A stretch of 64,000 nucleotides of DNA from Methanobacteriaceae archaeon (GCA_029219465.1 JAQXTL010000004.1:453278-517277), one strand, 5' to 3'. Positions 50,724-60,426 are shown, counted from the first letter of the stretch. Translations and numbers: made by a program. The notes: generated by a model from the letters alone, not told the origin.

Positions 50724-51205
50724 TAAATTAATAAAAATTATAAAAAAGTATTACTACAAACATTATTTGAAGAATATAAAAAGAATAATAAAAAAGCATT
50801 AACCCAAATATTGATTAATACACATATATTAACAAAAAATGTCATAAAAACAACTTATTTTATCAAATAACCCCTTATAATTTAATATAAAATTAAATAA
50901 TTAAATATTAAGCTATTTAAAAAAAAGTAATAAATAACCGCAAATTTTATAAAAAAATATACAAAATAACAAAAGTATTACAAAATTAAAAAGTAATACT
51001 ATTCTTTTTTAGACTTTAAACTACATAATTGGCCCTTATTTACTCTAAAATAAATAATAAAATAAAATTAAAAATTATTACTTTTAAAAATTGACTAAAC
51101 AAAATCAAATAAAATAGAAATAATTTAAACAAATTAAAACAAGTAATACTATTTTAAAAAAAATCCTAAAAAAGTAATAAGCAAATAGTCTTATAGAGTA
51201 TTACT
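50694..51205. promoter_or_regulatory. Divergent intergenic region with at least eight copies of an AGTAWTACT-type element
   Basis: The gap between the FmdE-domain gene and cbiM is noncoding and AT-rich, yet holds recurring AGTATTACT/AGTAATACT elements. They are at 50694-50700, 50717-50723, 50747-50755, 50926-50932, 50974-50981 with 50993-51000 (8-bp arms, 11-nt spacer), 51076-51082, 51142-51150, 51173-51179 and 51197-51205. Three are full 9-mers. One pair surrounds the FmdE TATA box, and 51197-51205 lies just behind a TCTTATAG box before cbiM. The arrangement fits cooperative binding of one regulator controlling both arms. Confidence 0.6.
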
Positions 51206-51244
51206 CCAAATTTCAAGTGTTGAAAATGATAATAAGGTGATAAG

Positions 51245-51868
51245 ATGCATTTACCCGACGGAATAATAAGTTTTGAACAGGCAATGATTTATTGGATAAT
51301 TACATTAATAATTATTTTACTATTTTTTTACAAGTTTTCTAAAGATGAAAATAAAGAAAAGAGAATAATATCAATAGCATTATTTAGTGTTTTTACTATA
51401 GTTATAACTTCATTATCAATTCCATCACCATTTGGTGTGCCAATCCACTTTTTTTTAATACCTTTAATTGCAATGATATTAGGTCCATTTTCTAGTACAA
51501 TAGTATCATTTATCGCGCTATTAATGCAGGTATTCACTTTAAATATGGGTGGGATTACATCATTAGGTGCGAATTTCATTGTAATAGGATTTATTTTACC
51601 AATTGTAACCTACAGTTTTTATAAACTCTTCCTAAATCTAAATAAAAAACTTGCAATTTTTGGATCAACAATAATTGGAATAATTGCTGCTACATTTGGA
51701 CAAGTAGGTATTTTATTAATTTCTGGAGCTATGAACTTTGATCTTTTATTATCAACACTAGTACCATTTTACTTATTTATCTCAATTATTGAAGGATTTT
51801 GCAATGTAGTTATAATAACCTCTATTGAAAAAATAAAACCCGAATTAATTGAAATAAATGAAATTTAG
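51245..51868 (+). CDS. cbiM: CbiM-family cobalt/nickel transporter substrate-binding membrane subunit
   Basis: 207-aa integral membrane protein. The N-terminus MHLPDGIIS carries the invariant His2 used for metal binding by CbiM/NikM. The sequence SPFGVPIHFFLIPLIAMILGPF and MGGITSLGANFIVIGFI match the family loops. About six to seven helices. The GGTGAT ribosome binding site fixes the start. The next gene encodes a CbiN-like protein, but the ECF energising module (CbiQ, CbiO) is not in the window. Cobalt or nickel cannot be told apart by eye. Confidence 0.87.
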   Translation: MHLPDGIISFEQAMIYWIITLIIILLFFYKFSKDENKEKRIISIALFSVFTIVITSLSIPSPFGVPIHFFLIPLIAMILGPFSSTIVSFIALLMQVFTLNMGGITSLGANFIVIGFILPIVTYSFYKLFLNLNKKLAIFGSTIIGIIAATFGQVGILLISGAMNFDLLLSTLVPFYLFISIIEGFCNVVIITSIEKIKPELIEINEI

Positions 51869-51876
51869 GTGATAAA

Positions 51877-52368
51877 ATGAAATATTTAAAGATTTTAATA
51901 ATAGTATTAACATTATTTTTAACAATGAGTGCAGTATCATCTCATGGAGTTGACATAACCTCCGATACAATGGTAGTTGCTAATGAAACAAATGGAAAAA
52001 TGACTAAGAGTATTGCAGATTCAAATAATATGAACATTAGTGTTTATAAATTTACATCAGAAGATGAAATTTTACATACACTTGAACACAGTATAAACAA
52101 TACCAATAAAAGAATTTTATTTGTCGCGTATCAAGATATAGCTCATGATTTTTTAAAACAACATCCTGATTTATCCAATAGAATAATCATTGTCGATGAT
52201 GTAAATGAAAATACTACTCTAGAAGGACTCAAAACCATTATCAATACAAATGAAGCTACAAATAATGAAAGTAATTTTGCGATTCCATTAGTCACCGGTA
52301 TCATAATTGGTATTTTTATAGGAATAGCTTGTGGAGTCTTTATTATGAAAAAAAAAGAATTAGAATAA
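51877..52368 (+). CDS. CbiN-like two-helix membrane protein with extracytoplasmic loop
   Basis: 163 aa. N-terminal signal/anchor helix (YLKILIIVLTLFLTMSAVS), then a mature-side SSHGVDITSD start, an extracytoplasmic domain of about 105 residues and a C-terminal helix (IPLVTGIIIGIFIGIACGVFI) with a Lys-rich tail. The topology and position after cbiM match CbiN/NikN auxiliary subunits, though the loop is about twice as long and overall identity to CbiN is not obvious. The His near the exported N-terminus recalls the HPGHG of the His/Ser-rich protein across the divergent region. Start fixed by GGTGAT. Confidence 0.65.
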   Translation: MKYLKILIIVLTLFLTMSAVSSHGVDITSDTMVVANETNGKMTKSIADSNNMNISVYKFTSEDEILHTLEHSINNTNKRILFVAYQDIAHDFLKQHPDLSNRIIIVDDVNENTTLEGLKTIINTNEATNNESNFAIPLVTGIIIGIFIGIACGVFIMKKKELE

Positions 52369-52393
52369 TATTCTAATTCCACCTTCTTTTTTT
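52357..52393 (+). terminator. Terminator of the cbiM operon
   Basis: GAATTAGAAT (52357-52366, end of the coding region) pairs perfectly with ATTCTAATTC (52370-52379) across a 3-nt loop. A T7 tract follows at 52387-52393. Confidence 0.7.
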
Positions 52394-52454
52394 AAAACTA
52401 CATATATATTTATAATATCTAAAAAACAAAATATCATTTAATTGGGGATAATTT

Positions 52455-53273
52455 ATGAAGTTCGGGAAAGGTATTGTAAAAAAATATTCAAGAGAATATA
52501 ACAGGACATTGAAGAATGGTGAAAAGAAGAAATATAAAACAGAACAAATTCAGATTACCGTTCCGAAAAATGAAGACATTTATACAAACAAAGAAGAAGT
52601 TCTAATTATCCCAAGTTCTGAAATTGAAGATTTTAAAAGTAGAGAAGAAGAAAACGACTTTTTAAAAGCCGCTAATTATCTTTACGTTATGGAAGTAGAA
52701 AAATTAAATGAGGAAATAGATATGAATAAAAACTCTACTTTGAAATATGAAAGTGAGATTGAAGAGTTAAAAAGTGAAATAGCTTCTTTAAAAACTATTG
52801 AAGAAGAAAATGTTGAACAAATCAAACAGGAAAACGAAGAAATTAAAGATAAACATACCAAATTGATTATCGAAAACGAAAACCTGAAAACCAAGTTCAC
52901 CAACATGAAAACTGAACATGAAAACTTAAAGAGCAAACATTCCAGAATTAAAGAAGAAAACGAACACCTCAAAAGCAAATGTTCTACTTTAAAAGATGAG
53001 CACACTTCAATTAAGGACAGCTACGATAAAGTTTCAGTTAAATACGACCAGTTAAAACAAGAAAACCTCAACACTAAAACCAGTTATGCTGAAATTTTTG
53101 AAATCAACGAAGGCTTAGAAAAAGACTATGAAGAACTTCGTTTAGAATATAATGATCTAGTTGATAAAATAAATGAATTAGAAGAAGAATTATATAAAAT
53201 TAGATCAGTTAAAAGTCACGATGAATACATCGCTAATAAAGTTAAAGAATTTATTTTAAAAAGTGGAGATTAA
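52455..53273 (+). CDS. Long coiled-coil protein
   Basis: 272 aa. A short basic N-terminal domain (about 1-60, with PSSEIEDF) may be globular. Residues about 75-250 are a continuous charged coiled coil with irregular repeats of the type ENExLKxKxxxLKxEHxxLK. There is no signal peptide or membrane segment, so it is cytoplasmic, perhaps structural or a scaffold. No family is recognised. The ribosome binding site is GGGGAT. Its stop overlaps the convergent zinc-ribbon gene by 4 nt. Confidence 0.65.
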   Translation: MKFGKGIVKKYSREYNRTLKNGEKKKYKTEQIQITVPKNEDIYTNKEEVLIIPSSEIEDFKSREEENDFLKAANYLYVMEVEKLNEEIDMNKNSTLKYESEIEELKSEIASLKTIEEENVEQIKQENEEIKDKHTKLIIENENLKTKFTNMKTEHENLKSKHSRIKEENEHLKSKCSTLKDEHTSIKDSYDKVSVKYDQLKQENLNTKTSYAEIFEINEGLEKDYEELRLEYNDLVDKINELEEELYKIRSVKSHDEYIANKVKEFILKSGD

Positions 53274-53551
53274 AGAGTTTTATAATCATCTTGAAACTCT
53301 GGATTCCATCTTTTAAGACTTGGAATAACCAAGGCTGTAATACCGGTTGCTTGTGTTTCAGGCAATCTCGGATTTTTTTCCATCATTTCTAATGTTTTTC
53401 TTGTTATCATTTCAGAAAGAGTTATATCTGGCTCTGTAAATTCACCATTCTGATAACAATCTATACAATAATCTGAATTTAAACTACCATCCTTATTTGT
53501 ACCATAATCTTCTTTTACAATTGGTCTACCACAAGAATTACAAAATACCAT
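53270..53551 (-). CDS. Small zinc-ribbon protein
   Basis: About 93 aa. N-terminal CNSCGRPI and a later YCIDCYQNG form two CxxC pairs about 22 residues apart, which looks like a treble-clef or zinc-ribbon domain of the small putative zinc-ribbon family. A helical C-terminal part follows (LSEMITRKTLEMMEKNPRLP). Start: the GGAGTG ribosome binding site supports the ATG at 53551 rather than the GTG at 53560. Possible roles include nucleic-acid or protein binding; nothing more specific can be supported. Confidence 0.72.
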   Translation of the reverse strand: MVFCNSCGRPIVKEDYGTNKDGSLNSDYCIDCYQNGEFTEPDITLSEMITRKTLEMMEKNPRLPETQATGITALVIPSLKRWNPEFQDDYKTL

Positions 53552-53603
53552 AATATACACTCCATTAAAAAAAATAGGGGTAAATTAGAAAAAATCTAAT
53601 TTA

Positions 53604-54854
53604 CTAGTCGTCTTTCACTTCAATATTTTCATCTTCATCCATAGCAAGTCTCATGTTGTCTGGATCTGGTTCGAAGTGTTCTAAGAAGTCTTGTGCAGCT
53701 CTTCTTACGTCTCTAGAACCAATGATGTATCTACCTGCGATGATGATATTTGCACCTTTTTCGATAGCTTCTTCTGCGTTGTTAGGTCTAATACCACCTG
53801 CAACAGCAACAAGACCTTTGTCACCGAGTAATGCTTTAATATCTTTAATGTTACCCCATTCAGTCATATCACTGGTGTCTTCACCGTGTTCTGCTCTGTA
53901 GGTTTCCATATCAACATTTCTGTGTAATAAAACAATATCTGGTTTTAAGTCTTCAGGAAGTTTAGCTAATTTTTCTTCGAATCCAGCAACGTTCATCATA
54001 TCTAAGATGGAATAGATACCTTGTTTTTGGGTTTCGTGAATAGCTTTAGCAATGGATTCAACAGTACCGAGACCGGAAATAGCAACTGCATCAGCAGTTT
54101 CATCTGCTGCCATTTTAACTTCTACACGACCAACATCTAAAGTTTTTAAGTCAGCAATAATGAATGCGTCAGGACGTAATGCTCTGATTTTACCGATAAT
54201 TCCAACACCGAATTTTTTAACGAGTGGAGTTCCAGCTTCGAGTAAGATTCTGTCGTTGTCTGGTAAATCTTTAATGATTCTTTCCATAGCAGCTTCATTA
54301 TCTAAGTCAAGTGCAACTTGTAAGTATGGTGGTGACCAAAGTTTTTTGACTTTGAATCCCATAATTGGGTGAGTTCCACGGTCTTTTTCTGCTAAAACTT
54401 TTTCGATAGATGGGTAATCTGCCATAGCTCTTCTGATTGCTAATTTGGTTGCTCCGTAGTTGTATTGATAAATTTTTCTGTAATCTTTAGCAGATGGATC
54501 AATGAATACACTTACGTTAATTACGATATCTTCTACAATTTCTTTTGGAATGTATCCATCTTCTACTGCATCAGCTACTGCTCTTGCAACAGCAGTTTGT
54601 GCAGGTCCAAATACTTTATTAGCATCGTCTAAATCACCAACAGTTACTTTAGGAATAATTAAAGTAGCTGGTTTAGTCATTAAATTAGGTCTAATTACAC
54701 TGGTTAAAGGAGTGTGTCCAACAGATAAGTTTGATAAACCATTAGCGAAAGCTTGACCGACAGGGCCAAATTTGTCACCAATTAATAAATCAATGTGTGC
54801 TAATTCTGGGCCATCTCCAATAAGAGCTTCTCCTATTTTATACATTGGGTCCAT
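53604..54854 (-). CDS. Bifunctional formaldehyde-activating enzyme / 3-hexulose-6-phosphate synthase (Fae-Hps)
   Basis: About 416 aa. The N-terminal Fae domain (about 1-165: [22 protein letters not shown], with the catalytic His, and [12 protein letters not shown]) condenses formaldehyde with tetrahydromethanopterin. The C-terminal Hps domain (about 180-395: [57 protein letters not shown]) interconverts ribulose 5-phosphate plus formaldehyde with hexulose 6-phosphate. In methanogens the fusion supplies pentoses from hexoses and recaptures formaldehyde. The GGAGG ribosome binding site lies within an earlier in-frame ATG codon region (54869), so ATG 54854 is the real start. Confidence 0.95.
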   Translation of the reverse strand: MDPMYKIGEALIGDGPELAHIDLLIGDKFGPVGQAFANGLSNLSVGHTPLTSVIRPNLMTKPATLIIPKVTVGDLDDANKVFGPAQTAVARAVADAVEDGYIPKEIVEDIVINVSVFIDPSAKDYRKIYQYNYGATKLAIRRAMADYPSIEKVLAEKDRGTHPIMGFKVKKLWSPPYLQVALDLDNEAAMERIIKDLPDNDRILLEAGTPLVKKFGVGIIGKIRALRPDAFIIADLKTLDVGRVEVKMAADETADAVAISGLGTVESIAKAIHETQKQGIYSILDMMNVAGFEEKLAKLPEDLKPDIVLLHRNVDMETYRAEHGEDTSDMTEWGNIKDIKALLGDKGLVAVAGGIRPNNAEEAIEKGANIIIAGRYIIGSRDVRRAAQDFLEHFEPDPDNMRLAMDEDENIEVKDD

Positions 54855-54907
54855 TAAAATATCCTCCATATAATAGTATTAGTTTATTTATAAATATAAT
54901 TAATTAT

Positions 54908-56734
54908 TTATTGGAAGTTAATCCTTCTTGAGATATCTTTAGGTAAAGGTAATCTTCTGAAAGGTTTTCCTTCACATTTTTCGTTAACTTCAGCAATTAA
55001 TTCATCAACAGTCATGTCGACTTTTTCACCAGTTTCACGTACGGTTACTTGGAATTTACCGGATTCAACTTCTTTATCTCCAACGACGAAAATGTATGGG
55101 ATCCATTCTTTGGATGCATTTCTGATTTTTTTACCTACACTTTCATCCCTATCATCAATATCTACACGAATGTTTGAAGCTTTGATTTTTTCATATAATT
55201 CTTCTGCAAATTCTTTGTGAGATTCACCGACAGTTAAAATTCTAGCTTGGATTGGACTTAACCAAGTAGGTAACATTGGAGATTTCTCATTTAATTCAAT
55301 TGCAGTTTTTTCAAGCATTGCACATAAAACTCTTTCAATACTTCCGGTTGGAGAACAATGTAAGATAGTTGGATTATGTTGCTCGCCGTCTTCACCTAAG
55401 TAAGAAATACCGAATCTTTTACCACTTTCAACATCAATTTGAACAGTTGGGTTTTCAATTGGACGACCTAACGCATCAATGTTAGCTAAGTCGATTTTAC
55501 ATACCCAATAGTGGTGTCTTTCAGGTAAAACTTCAAGTAAAATAGGTTTACCGAATTTTTCAGCAATTTCATACATCCATTCTTCGTTTTCTTCAAAGAA
55601 GTCTTGGGTTGCTCTGAAAATTACTTCAAAGTCTAATTCTAAGTCTTTACCGGTTTGCATACACATGTCAGTTTGATTTGAGAATTCTTCAAGAGATGCT
55701 GGAACATCTGCACAGAAAGAGTGGAAATCAGGCATGGTGAATGCTCTTAATCTTTTAAGACCTACAACTTCTCCTTTTTTCTCGAAACGGAAACTGTAAG
55801 TGGATAATTCATAAACTTTAGCTGGTAAGTTTTTCCAGGTTAAGTATGAATCAGCCATTGTTCTGAATGCACCGAAACAGCATGCAAATCTGAGCATTAA
55901 GTTCTTTTTGGTGTCAGTTCTGTATTGTCTTTCACCAAATTTATATGCATGTTGATATATTGCTTCATTATCTAAATCGTAGAAAATTGGAGTTTCAATT
56001 GGCATTGCTCCATTATCTACTGTGAGGTTGTAAACATAATCTGCAAGTAAATCTCTTATTAATCTACCTTTTGGATACCATCTGAGGTTTCCAACATCAG
56101 AAGCAGGTTCATAATCACAAATTTCTTTTTCTCTCATTAATTTAACGTGAGGAGGTTCTCCTTCATCGGATGCGCCTTGACCTAATTCATAATCAACGAG
56201 TTGTTTGAAAGCCTTATTGTTGAATTCAAAGTCTTCAATTTGAGTGATTTTGTTACCTTCAAGGATTTGCCATTTGGAAGGTTTTCTTTCTACTTTTGCT
56301 TCATCTGCATTGTCTGCAGTGATAGTTCTTGAAAGTTCACTTAATGGGTGACCTTTACAGGAAATTTCAAATGCTTTATACCATCCGAAAGGTACTCTTT
56401 TTACATTAAAGTCTTCAGCAAGTAAAGCTTCCTCTGCATCTTTTAAGATTTGTACAGCAACTTTTGGAGAGCTTAATGAAGAAGATAAGTGAGCATAAGG
56501 ATATAATACGATATTTTCAGCTTTAACTTGATCATTAGTTTTTTTAACTTCACTGACTAAATTTTTAACAATACCTTCTGGATTATTTTCATCATCTTTT
56601 TCAACAGCTGTAAATACTACTAAAGAATCATCAAAGGAACCTTCTTTTTTAGCTTCCTCAATATCTTCAGCTACAGGTGTTTTATTTTTTACATTATAAT
56701 TTAAATAATCAGAATGAATTAATAAAATTCTCAT
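54908..56734 (-). CDS. thrS: Threonyl-tRNA synthetase, archaeal type
   Basis: 608 aa. The N-terminal domain (about 1-140, [13 protein letters not shown]) is the archaea-specific D-aminoacyl-deacylase-like editing domain that removes serine. The class II catalytic core has motif 2 [28 protein letters not shown], zinc-site [12 protein letters not shown] and HHYWVCKID, and motif 3 [11 protein letters not shown]. The C-terminal anticodon domain begins near residue 500 ([19 protein letters not shown]). Complete length for the archaeal form. Confidence 0.96.
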   Translation of the reverse strand: MRILLIHSDYLNYNVKNKTPVAEDIEEAKKEGSFDDSLVVFTAVEKDDENNPEGIVKNLVSEVKKTNDQVKAENIVLYPYAHLSSSLSSPKVAVQILKDAEEALLAEDFNVKRVPFGWYKAFEISCKGHPLSELSRTITADNADEAKVERKPSKWQILEGNKITQIEDFEFNNKAFKQLVDYELGQGASDEGEPPHVKLMREKEICDYEPASDVGNLRWYPKGRLIRDLLADYVYNLTVDNGAMPIETPIFYDLDNEAIYQHAYKFGERQYRTDTKKNLMLRFACCFGAFRTMADSYLTWKNLPAKVYELSTYSFRFEKKGEVVGLKRLRAFTMPDFHSFCADVPASLEEFSNQTDMCMQTGKDLELDFEVIFRATQDFFEENEEWMYEIAEKFGKPILLEVLPERHHYWVCKIDLANIDALGRPIENPTVQIDVESGKRFGISYLGEDGEQHNPTILHCSPTGSIERVLCAMLEKTAIELNEKSPMLPTWLSPIQARILTVGESHKEFAEELYEKIKASNIRVDIDDRDESVGKKIRNASKEWIPYIFVVGDKEVESGKFQVTVRETGEKVDMTVDELIAEVNEKCEGKPFRRLPLPKDISRRINFQ

Positions 56735-56861
56735 TTTACCACCATATATTATGATTTAAGTTTTATTTTTAATATTATATAAAAATAGCTAATCATGAAA
56801 ATTTACAAACCCCAAATCTAAAAGACAATATTAATAAAATACCCAAAACATATTACTTAAC

Positions 56862-58217
56862 ATGAGAATTATTTTAGCAGGAACCGGAAGTGCAGTTGGA
56901 AAAACAACTATATCTACTGGAATAATGAAAGCATTAAGTGAAAAATACAATGTTCAGCCATTTAAGGTTGGACCGGACTATATAGACCCGTCATACCACA
57001 CATTAGCTACAGGTAATGTCTCAAGAAACCTTGATTCCTTTTTTATGAAAGAAGGGCAAGTCAGAGACTCCTATCTTAAAGGAATGAAAGGAAAAGACAT
57101 AGCTATTATTGAAGGTGTTAGAGGATTATATGAGGGAATTGATTCTGTAAACGATATTGGAAGTACCGCGTCAATTGCAAAATCCCTTAATGCACCAGTA
57201 ATCTTAATTATCAATTCCAGAAGTTTAGTTAAAAGTGCAGCAGCTATTGTTTTAGGTTTTAAGGCATTAGATCCTGAAATTAATATTGCTGGAGTTATTT
57301 TAAACAAAGTTAAAAATAAAGCACACTACGAAAAAACCAAAAGATCAATTGAAGAAATAACCAAAGTCGAAGTTATTGGCGGAATTGTTCGTGACAACAA
57401 CATTTCAATTGAACAAAGACATTTAGGTCTTGTTCCTGCTCGTGAGAGAGAAAATTCACTTAAATTCATTGACCTATGGTCTGAAGTTATTAAAAATTCC
57501 ATTGATTTGGACAGATTAGTTGAAATTGCAAAAACAGCTCCAAAAATCACTTCCGATATTACTCCAATTTGGAATAAATTAAATAAACAGCCTGTTAAAA
57601 TAGGAGTTGCTTATGATGAAGTATTCAATTTCTATTATAAAGAAAATATTGAATCTCTAGAAGCAAACAATGCTAAAATAGAATATTTCTCACCATTAAA
57701 CGATGAAGAATTGCCTGATGTTGACGGATTGTATATTGGTGGAGGATACCCAGAACTATTTTCCAAAGAACTTAATGCAAATCAAAATATGCTATCACAA
57801 ATCAAGAACTTCCACTTAGAAGATAGACCTATCTTTGCTGAATGTGGTGGTTTAATGTATCTTATGAATTCTATTCACGAAGATAAAATGGTAAATGTAT
57901 ATCCATACAAGTCTATTTTAACAGATAGAGTACAGGCACTAAAATATACCATTGCAGAAGTTACTCAGGATAACATTATTTCCAAAAAAGGTGAAAAATT
58001 CCACGGACATGAATTCCACTATTCAAAAGTTCTTGTTGATAAAAACAACATTGAAAATGATTTGGCATTCAATATATTAAGAGGAAAAGGTTCCTATAAT
58101 AATCAGGACGGATTTATGAAAAGAAATACACTTGCAAGTTATGTCCACACCCACGTAGCAGCAATGCCTAACTTCGGTGGAAACCTATGTATTTCATCAT
58201 TGGAACTTGGAGGATAA
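56862..58217 (+). CDS. cbiA: Cobyrinate / Ni-sirohydrochlorin a,c-diamide synthase
   Basis: 451-aa glutamine-dependent amidase. The N-terminal P-loop domain has [29 protein letters not shown] and [11 protein letters not shown]. The C-terminal class I glutamine amidotransferase has [10 protein letters not shown], the nucleophile [10 protein letters not shown] and the catalytic His in YVHTHVAA. In methanogens this family covers both CbiA (cobamide) and CfbB (coenzyme F430); sequence by eye does not decide between them. There is no clear ribosome binding site before the ATG. The polymerase-like membrane gene starts 1 nt after its stop, with its GGAGGAT signal inside the cbiA 3' end. Confidence 0.9.
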   Translation: MRIILAGTGSAVGKTTISTGIMKALSEKYNVQPFKVGPDYIDPSYHTLATGNVSRNLDSFFMKEGQVRDSYLKGMKGKDIAIIEGVRGLYEGIDSVNDIGSTASIAKSLNAPVILIINSRSLVKSAAAIVLGFKALDPEINIAGVILNKVKNKAHYEKTKRSIEEITKVEVIGGIVRDNNISIEQRHLGLVPARERENSLKFIDLWSEVIKNSIDLDRLVEIAKTAPKITSDITPIWNKLNKQPVKIGVAYDEVFNFYYKENIESLEANNAKIEYFSPLNDEELPDVDGLYIGGGYPELFSKELNANQNMLSQIKNFHLEDRPIFAECGGLMYLMNSIHEDKMVNVYPYKSILTDRVQALKYTIAEVTQDNIISKKGEKFHGHEFHYSKVLVDKNNIENDLAFNILRGKGSYNNQDGFMKRNTLASYVHTHVAAMPNFGGNLCISSLELGG

Positions 58218-58218
58218 A

Positions 58219-59280
58219 ATGAATCTTAAAAAAATTGATTTTTTTAACCCATTGATAATAGTAGTTGCAATCCTTGTCTTTTTGGCAATGGGTTATATTG
58301 GATCATTTGACTACCGCTTTGAATACCCTCTCAAACCAAGTGTCTTTATTGTAATAATATTAGCATGTATAGTCTTTGGGACTACTTTTTTACTTACAAA
58401 TCGCAAAGTCAGTGTTGAGAAAACAAAAAAAATTGATATTCTATCTGAAAAGTTATTGGTAGGATTAGTTATAGTTGCATTAATTTTACAAGCTGCAAAT
58501 TTAGTTTTAATGGGAGGAATACCTCTTTTTAACAGTGTTTTAAAGTCAAATGCAACAACAAACATCTGGAGAATTGCATACCCACTATTTTTAATAATGA
58601 TAAATGTGCTTCTTGCAAAATACTATGATAAAAAATATCTAATTTTAGTTGCACTTGGAGCATTAATATTTGGTCTTAACGGATATAGAACATCTGTTTT
58701 AGGAATTTTAGGAAGCTGCTTTATTACACTTTATTATTTAAATAAAATATCTAGAAAAATGGGAATTTTATTTGTTATAGTAATCACAGCAGGTATTATG
58801 GCAATCGGATATATTGCATCACAATCCATTGCAAATCAGCACTGGACATTAAATCCTGCTCAATTGGTATTCTACAGAGCAGCATTTACATTGGAAGTCT
58901 TTGAAAAAATAATTCCACTTGCAGGAACAACACACGGACATATTCTAAGTATGATTTTTAGTTCCGGAAGTCCTAGAACATTTATTGGAGAATATGTACT
59001 ACACTACACAGTTTGTCTTACTTCAACATTATTCGGACCTGTAACACTTGATTTTGGACTAATAGGTCTTGCAATTCAAATGGCATTTATGGGAGTGTTC
59101 TTTGGTATAATTTACAAACTAAAAGAAGGAATAGGAGTTGGAATTTACTCCATTATTTTAACACACACATTAATTTGGATAGAAACTGGACCAACCGACA
59201 TTATGGTTTGGTTTTTATATTTACTTGGATTAATATTGATAATAATTAATTATAATTATATTAAATTAAACAAAAATTAA
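58219..59280 (+). CDS. Polytopic membrane protein, oligosaccharide repeat-unit polymerase-like
   Basis: About 353 aa with 10-11 hydrophobic helices and a larger extracytoplasmic loop near residues 220-275 (LVFYRAAFTLEVFEKIIPLAG; HGHILSM; SPRTFIGEYVLH). Helix pattern and the loop resemble Wzy-type glycan polymerases; the match is by topology and a few motifs. The ORF is open further upstream to 58177, but the GGAGGAT site and ATG 58219 directly after the cbiA stop are the real start. Its 3' end overlaps the convergent nuclease-like gene by 15 nt. Confidence 0.7.
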   Translation: MNLKKIDFFNPLIIVVAILVFLAMGYIGSFDYRFEYPLKPSVFIVIILACIVFGTTFLLTNRKVSVEKTKKIDILSEKLLVGLVIVALILQAANLVLMGGIPLFNSVLKSNATTNIWRIAYPLFLIMINVLLAKYYDKKYLILVALGALIFGLNGYRTSVLGILGSCFITLYYLNKISRKMGILFVIVITAGIMAIGYIASQSIANQHWTLNPAQLVFYRAAFTLEVFEKIIPLAGTTHGHILSMIFSSGSPRTFIGEYVLHYTVCLTSTLFGPVTLDFGLIGLAIQMAFMGVFFGIIYKLKEGIGVGIYSIILTHTLIWIETGPTDIMVWFLYLLGLILIIINYNYIKLNKN

Positions 59281-60180
59281 TATAATTAAGATAATTAATG
59301 AAATAAAGAATACGATAGTTCCTTTAACGATAAAATCTCTATTCTTATTAGTGTATAGAGATAAACCGTATGAAACACCTAAAGCAACAATCATCTCCAA
59401 TAATCCAACTATTCCAGCGTCTAATTTTAATAGACTGCCTGCAATAAATGAAACAAGATAAGCAATAACCACAACAGCAATAATTAAACCAATCGGATTT
59501 TTAACAAATTTAAATAAAAAGGAATCTTCACTAAAAAGACCGCCTCTAGAATCATAATTATACAAAGTAGTAGGATTACCTGACAATAAATTATTTCTAG
59601 ATTTTGTATTTGACCTGTTTAAAACAGAAGACAAAAATCCACCTCTATTGTCCTCTTCATCTAACCTGTATAATGTATTTTTATAAACAGCAGGATTTTG
59701 ATCTCTTCTTTTCATGAAATAATCCATATCAGAAGCATCATAAGTGTATTCCGGATATTCTTCCTCAATATATTGAGATGCCCCACCATCATAAGGAGTA
59801 TTATCTAAAGTAGTCTGGGAAGTATTATCCTGATATCTTTTAGCTATTTCAAGTAAGTTATCCCTGTCTACTAATTTAATTTTCTTTCTAAGAGCATAAT
59901 TCTTTGCCTGTTCGGAGAAATAAGATGAAGAAACAATAGTAACTTTAGATGCCTTAATACTTTGTTGGACCTCTTCCATTTCCCTTAATACGTCAACCCC
60001 AATTTCAAAATCTTTATCATAATTTTTACATGCTACAACAACACCAAAATCCCCAAGAGTTGTAGGTAATATAGCATATATATCTATAACTTTCTGAGAA
60101 GTCTTAAAATTCTTATAAACTTTAAAACCAGAGTCCTCCATTACTTTAGCTATAAAATTAATTAATTGTGGTTTTTCCAA
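59266..60180 (-). CDS. Mrr-like restriction-endonuclease-fold protein with three C-terminal TM helices
   Basis: 304 aa. Residues about 1-120 look like an Mrr/PD-(D/E)xK domain: IDIYAILP with Asp 33, then VVVACKNYDKDFEIGVDVLREM. At the catalytic (E/Q)xK position the sequence reads Ala50-Cys-Lys52, so the acidic or Gln residue is missing and cleavage activity is doubtful. A flexible Asp/Tyr/Asn-rich linker (120-220) leads to three membrane helices (about 225-304). A membrane-tethered DNA-binding or sensing role is possible. It lies convergent to the polymerase gene. Confidence 0.72.
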   Translation of the reverse strand: MEKPQLINFIAKVMEDSGFKVYKNFKTSQKVIDIYAILPTTLGDFGVVVACKNYDKDFEIGVDVLREMEEVQQSIKASKVTIVSSSYFSEQAKNYALRKKIKLVDRDNLLEIAKRYQDNTSQTTLDNTPYDGGASQYIEEEYPEYTYDASDMDYFMKRRDQNPAVYKNTLYRLDEEDNRGGFLSSVLNRSNTKSRNNLLSGNPTTLYNYDSRGGLFSEDSFLFKFVKNPIGLIIAVVVIAYLVSFIAGSLLKLDAGIVGLLEMIVALGVSYGLSLYTNKNRDFIVKGTIVFFISLIILIILIFV

Positions 60181-60364
60181 ATTTCCACCCGCTGTGTTTT
60201 TTGCATTTAATATTATAATTTATAGAACAAATTGTTATTAAACTTTTTTATACTTTTGAATAGTATAAGATTAAAAAAAAGTTAGAGATTAAATTATAAA
60301 AAAAATATTAAAAAAGAAAAAAGCCCGTAAAAATTAATTTTACAGCAAATACAAAGTCTTATGA

Positions 60365-60394
60365 CTTCAAGTTTATCAAAAGAATAACTTGAAG
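60365..60394. other. Hairpin in the spacer downstream of the broken adhesin gene
   Basis: CTTCAAGTT and AACTTGAAG form a perfect 9-bp stem around a 12-nt loop. On the minus strand it follows the adhesin-like gene end by about 30 nt but lacks an adjacent T-run, so a terminator call is weak. The rest of 60181-60426 has a short GTAAAAATTAATTTTAC near-palindrome and no gene. Confidence 0.4.
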
Positions 60395-60426
60395 CCACAT
60401 GATTTGAACCTATAAACCACCATGTC

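Noticed and set aside
50641..51240. CRISPR-like array suggested by the recurring AGTAATACT elements
   Set aside because: Elements are 7-9 bp, in both orientations and unevenly spaced, with no conserved longer repeat; operator sites fit better.
53653..54756. Plus-strand reading frames opposite the Fae-Hps gene
   Set aside because: They are antisense shadows of a strongly conserved coding region, with Ser/Leu-rich translations and no ribosome binding sites.
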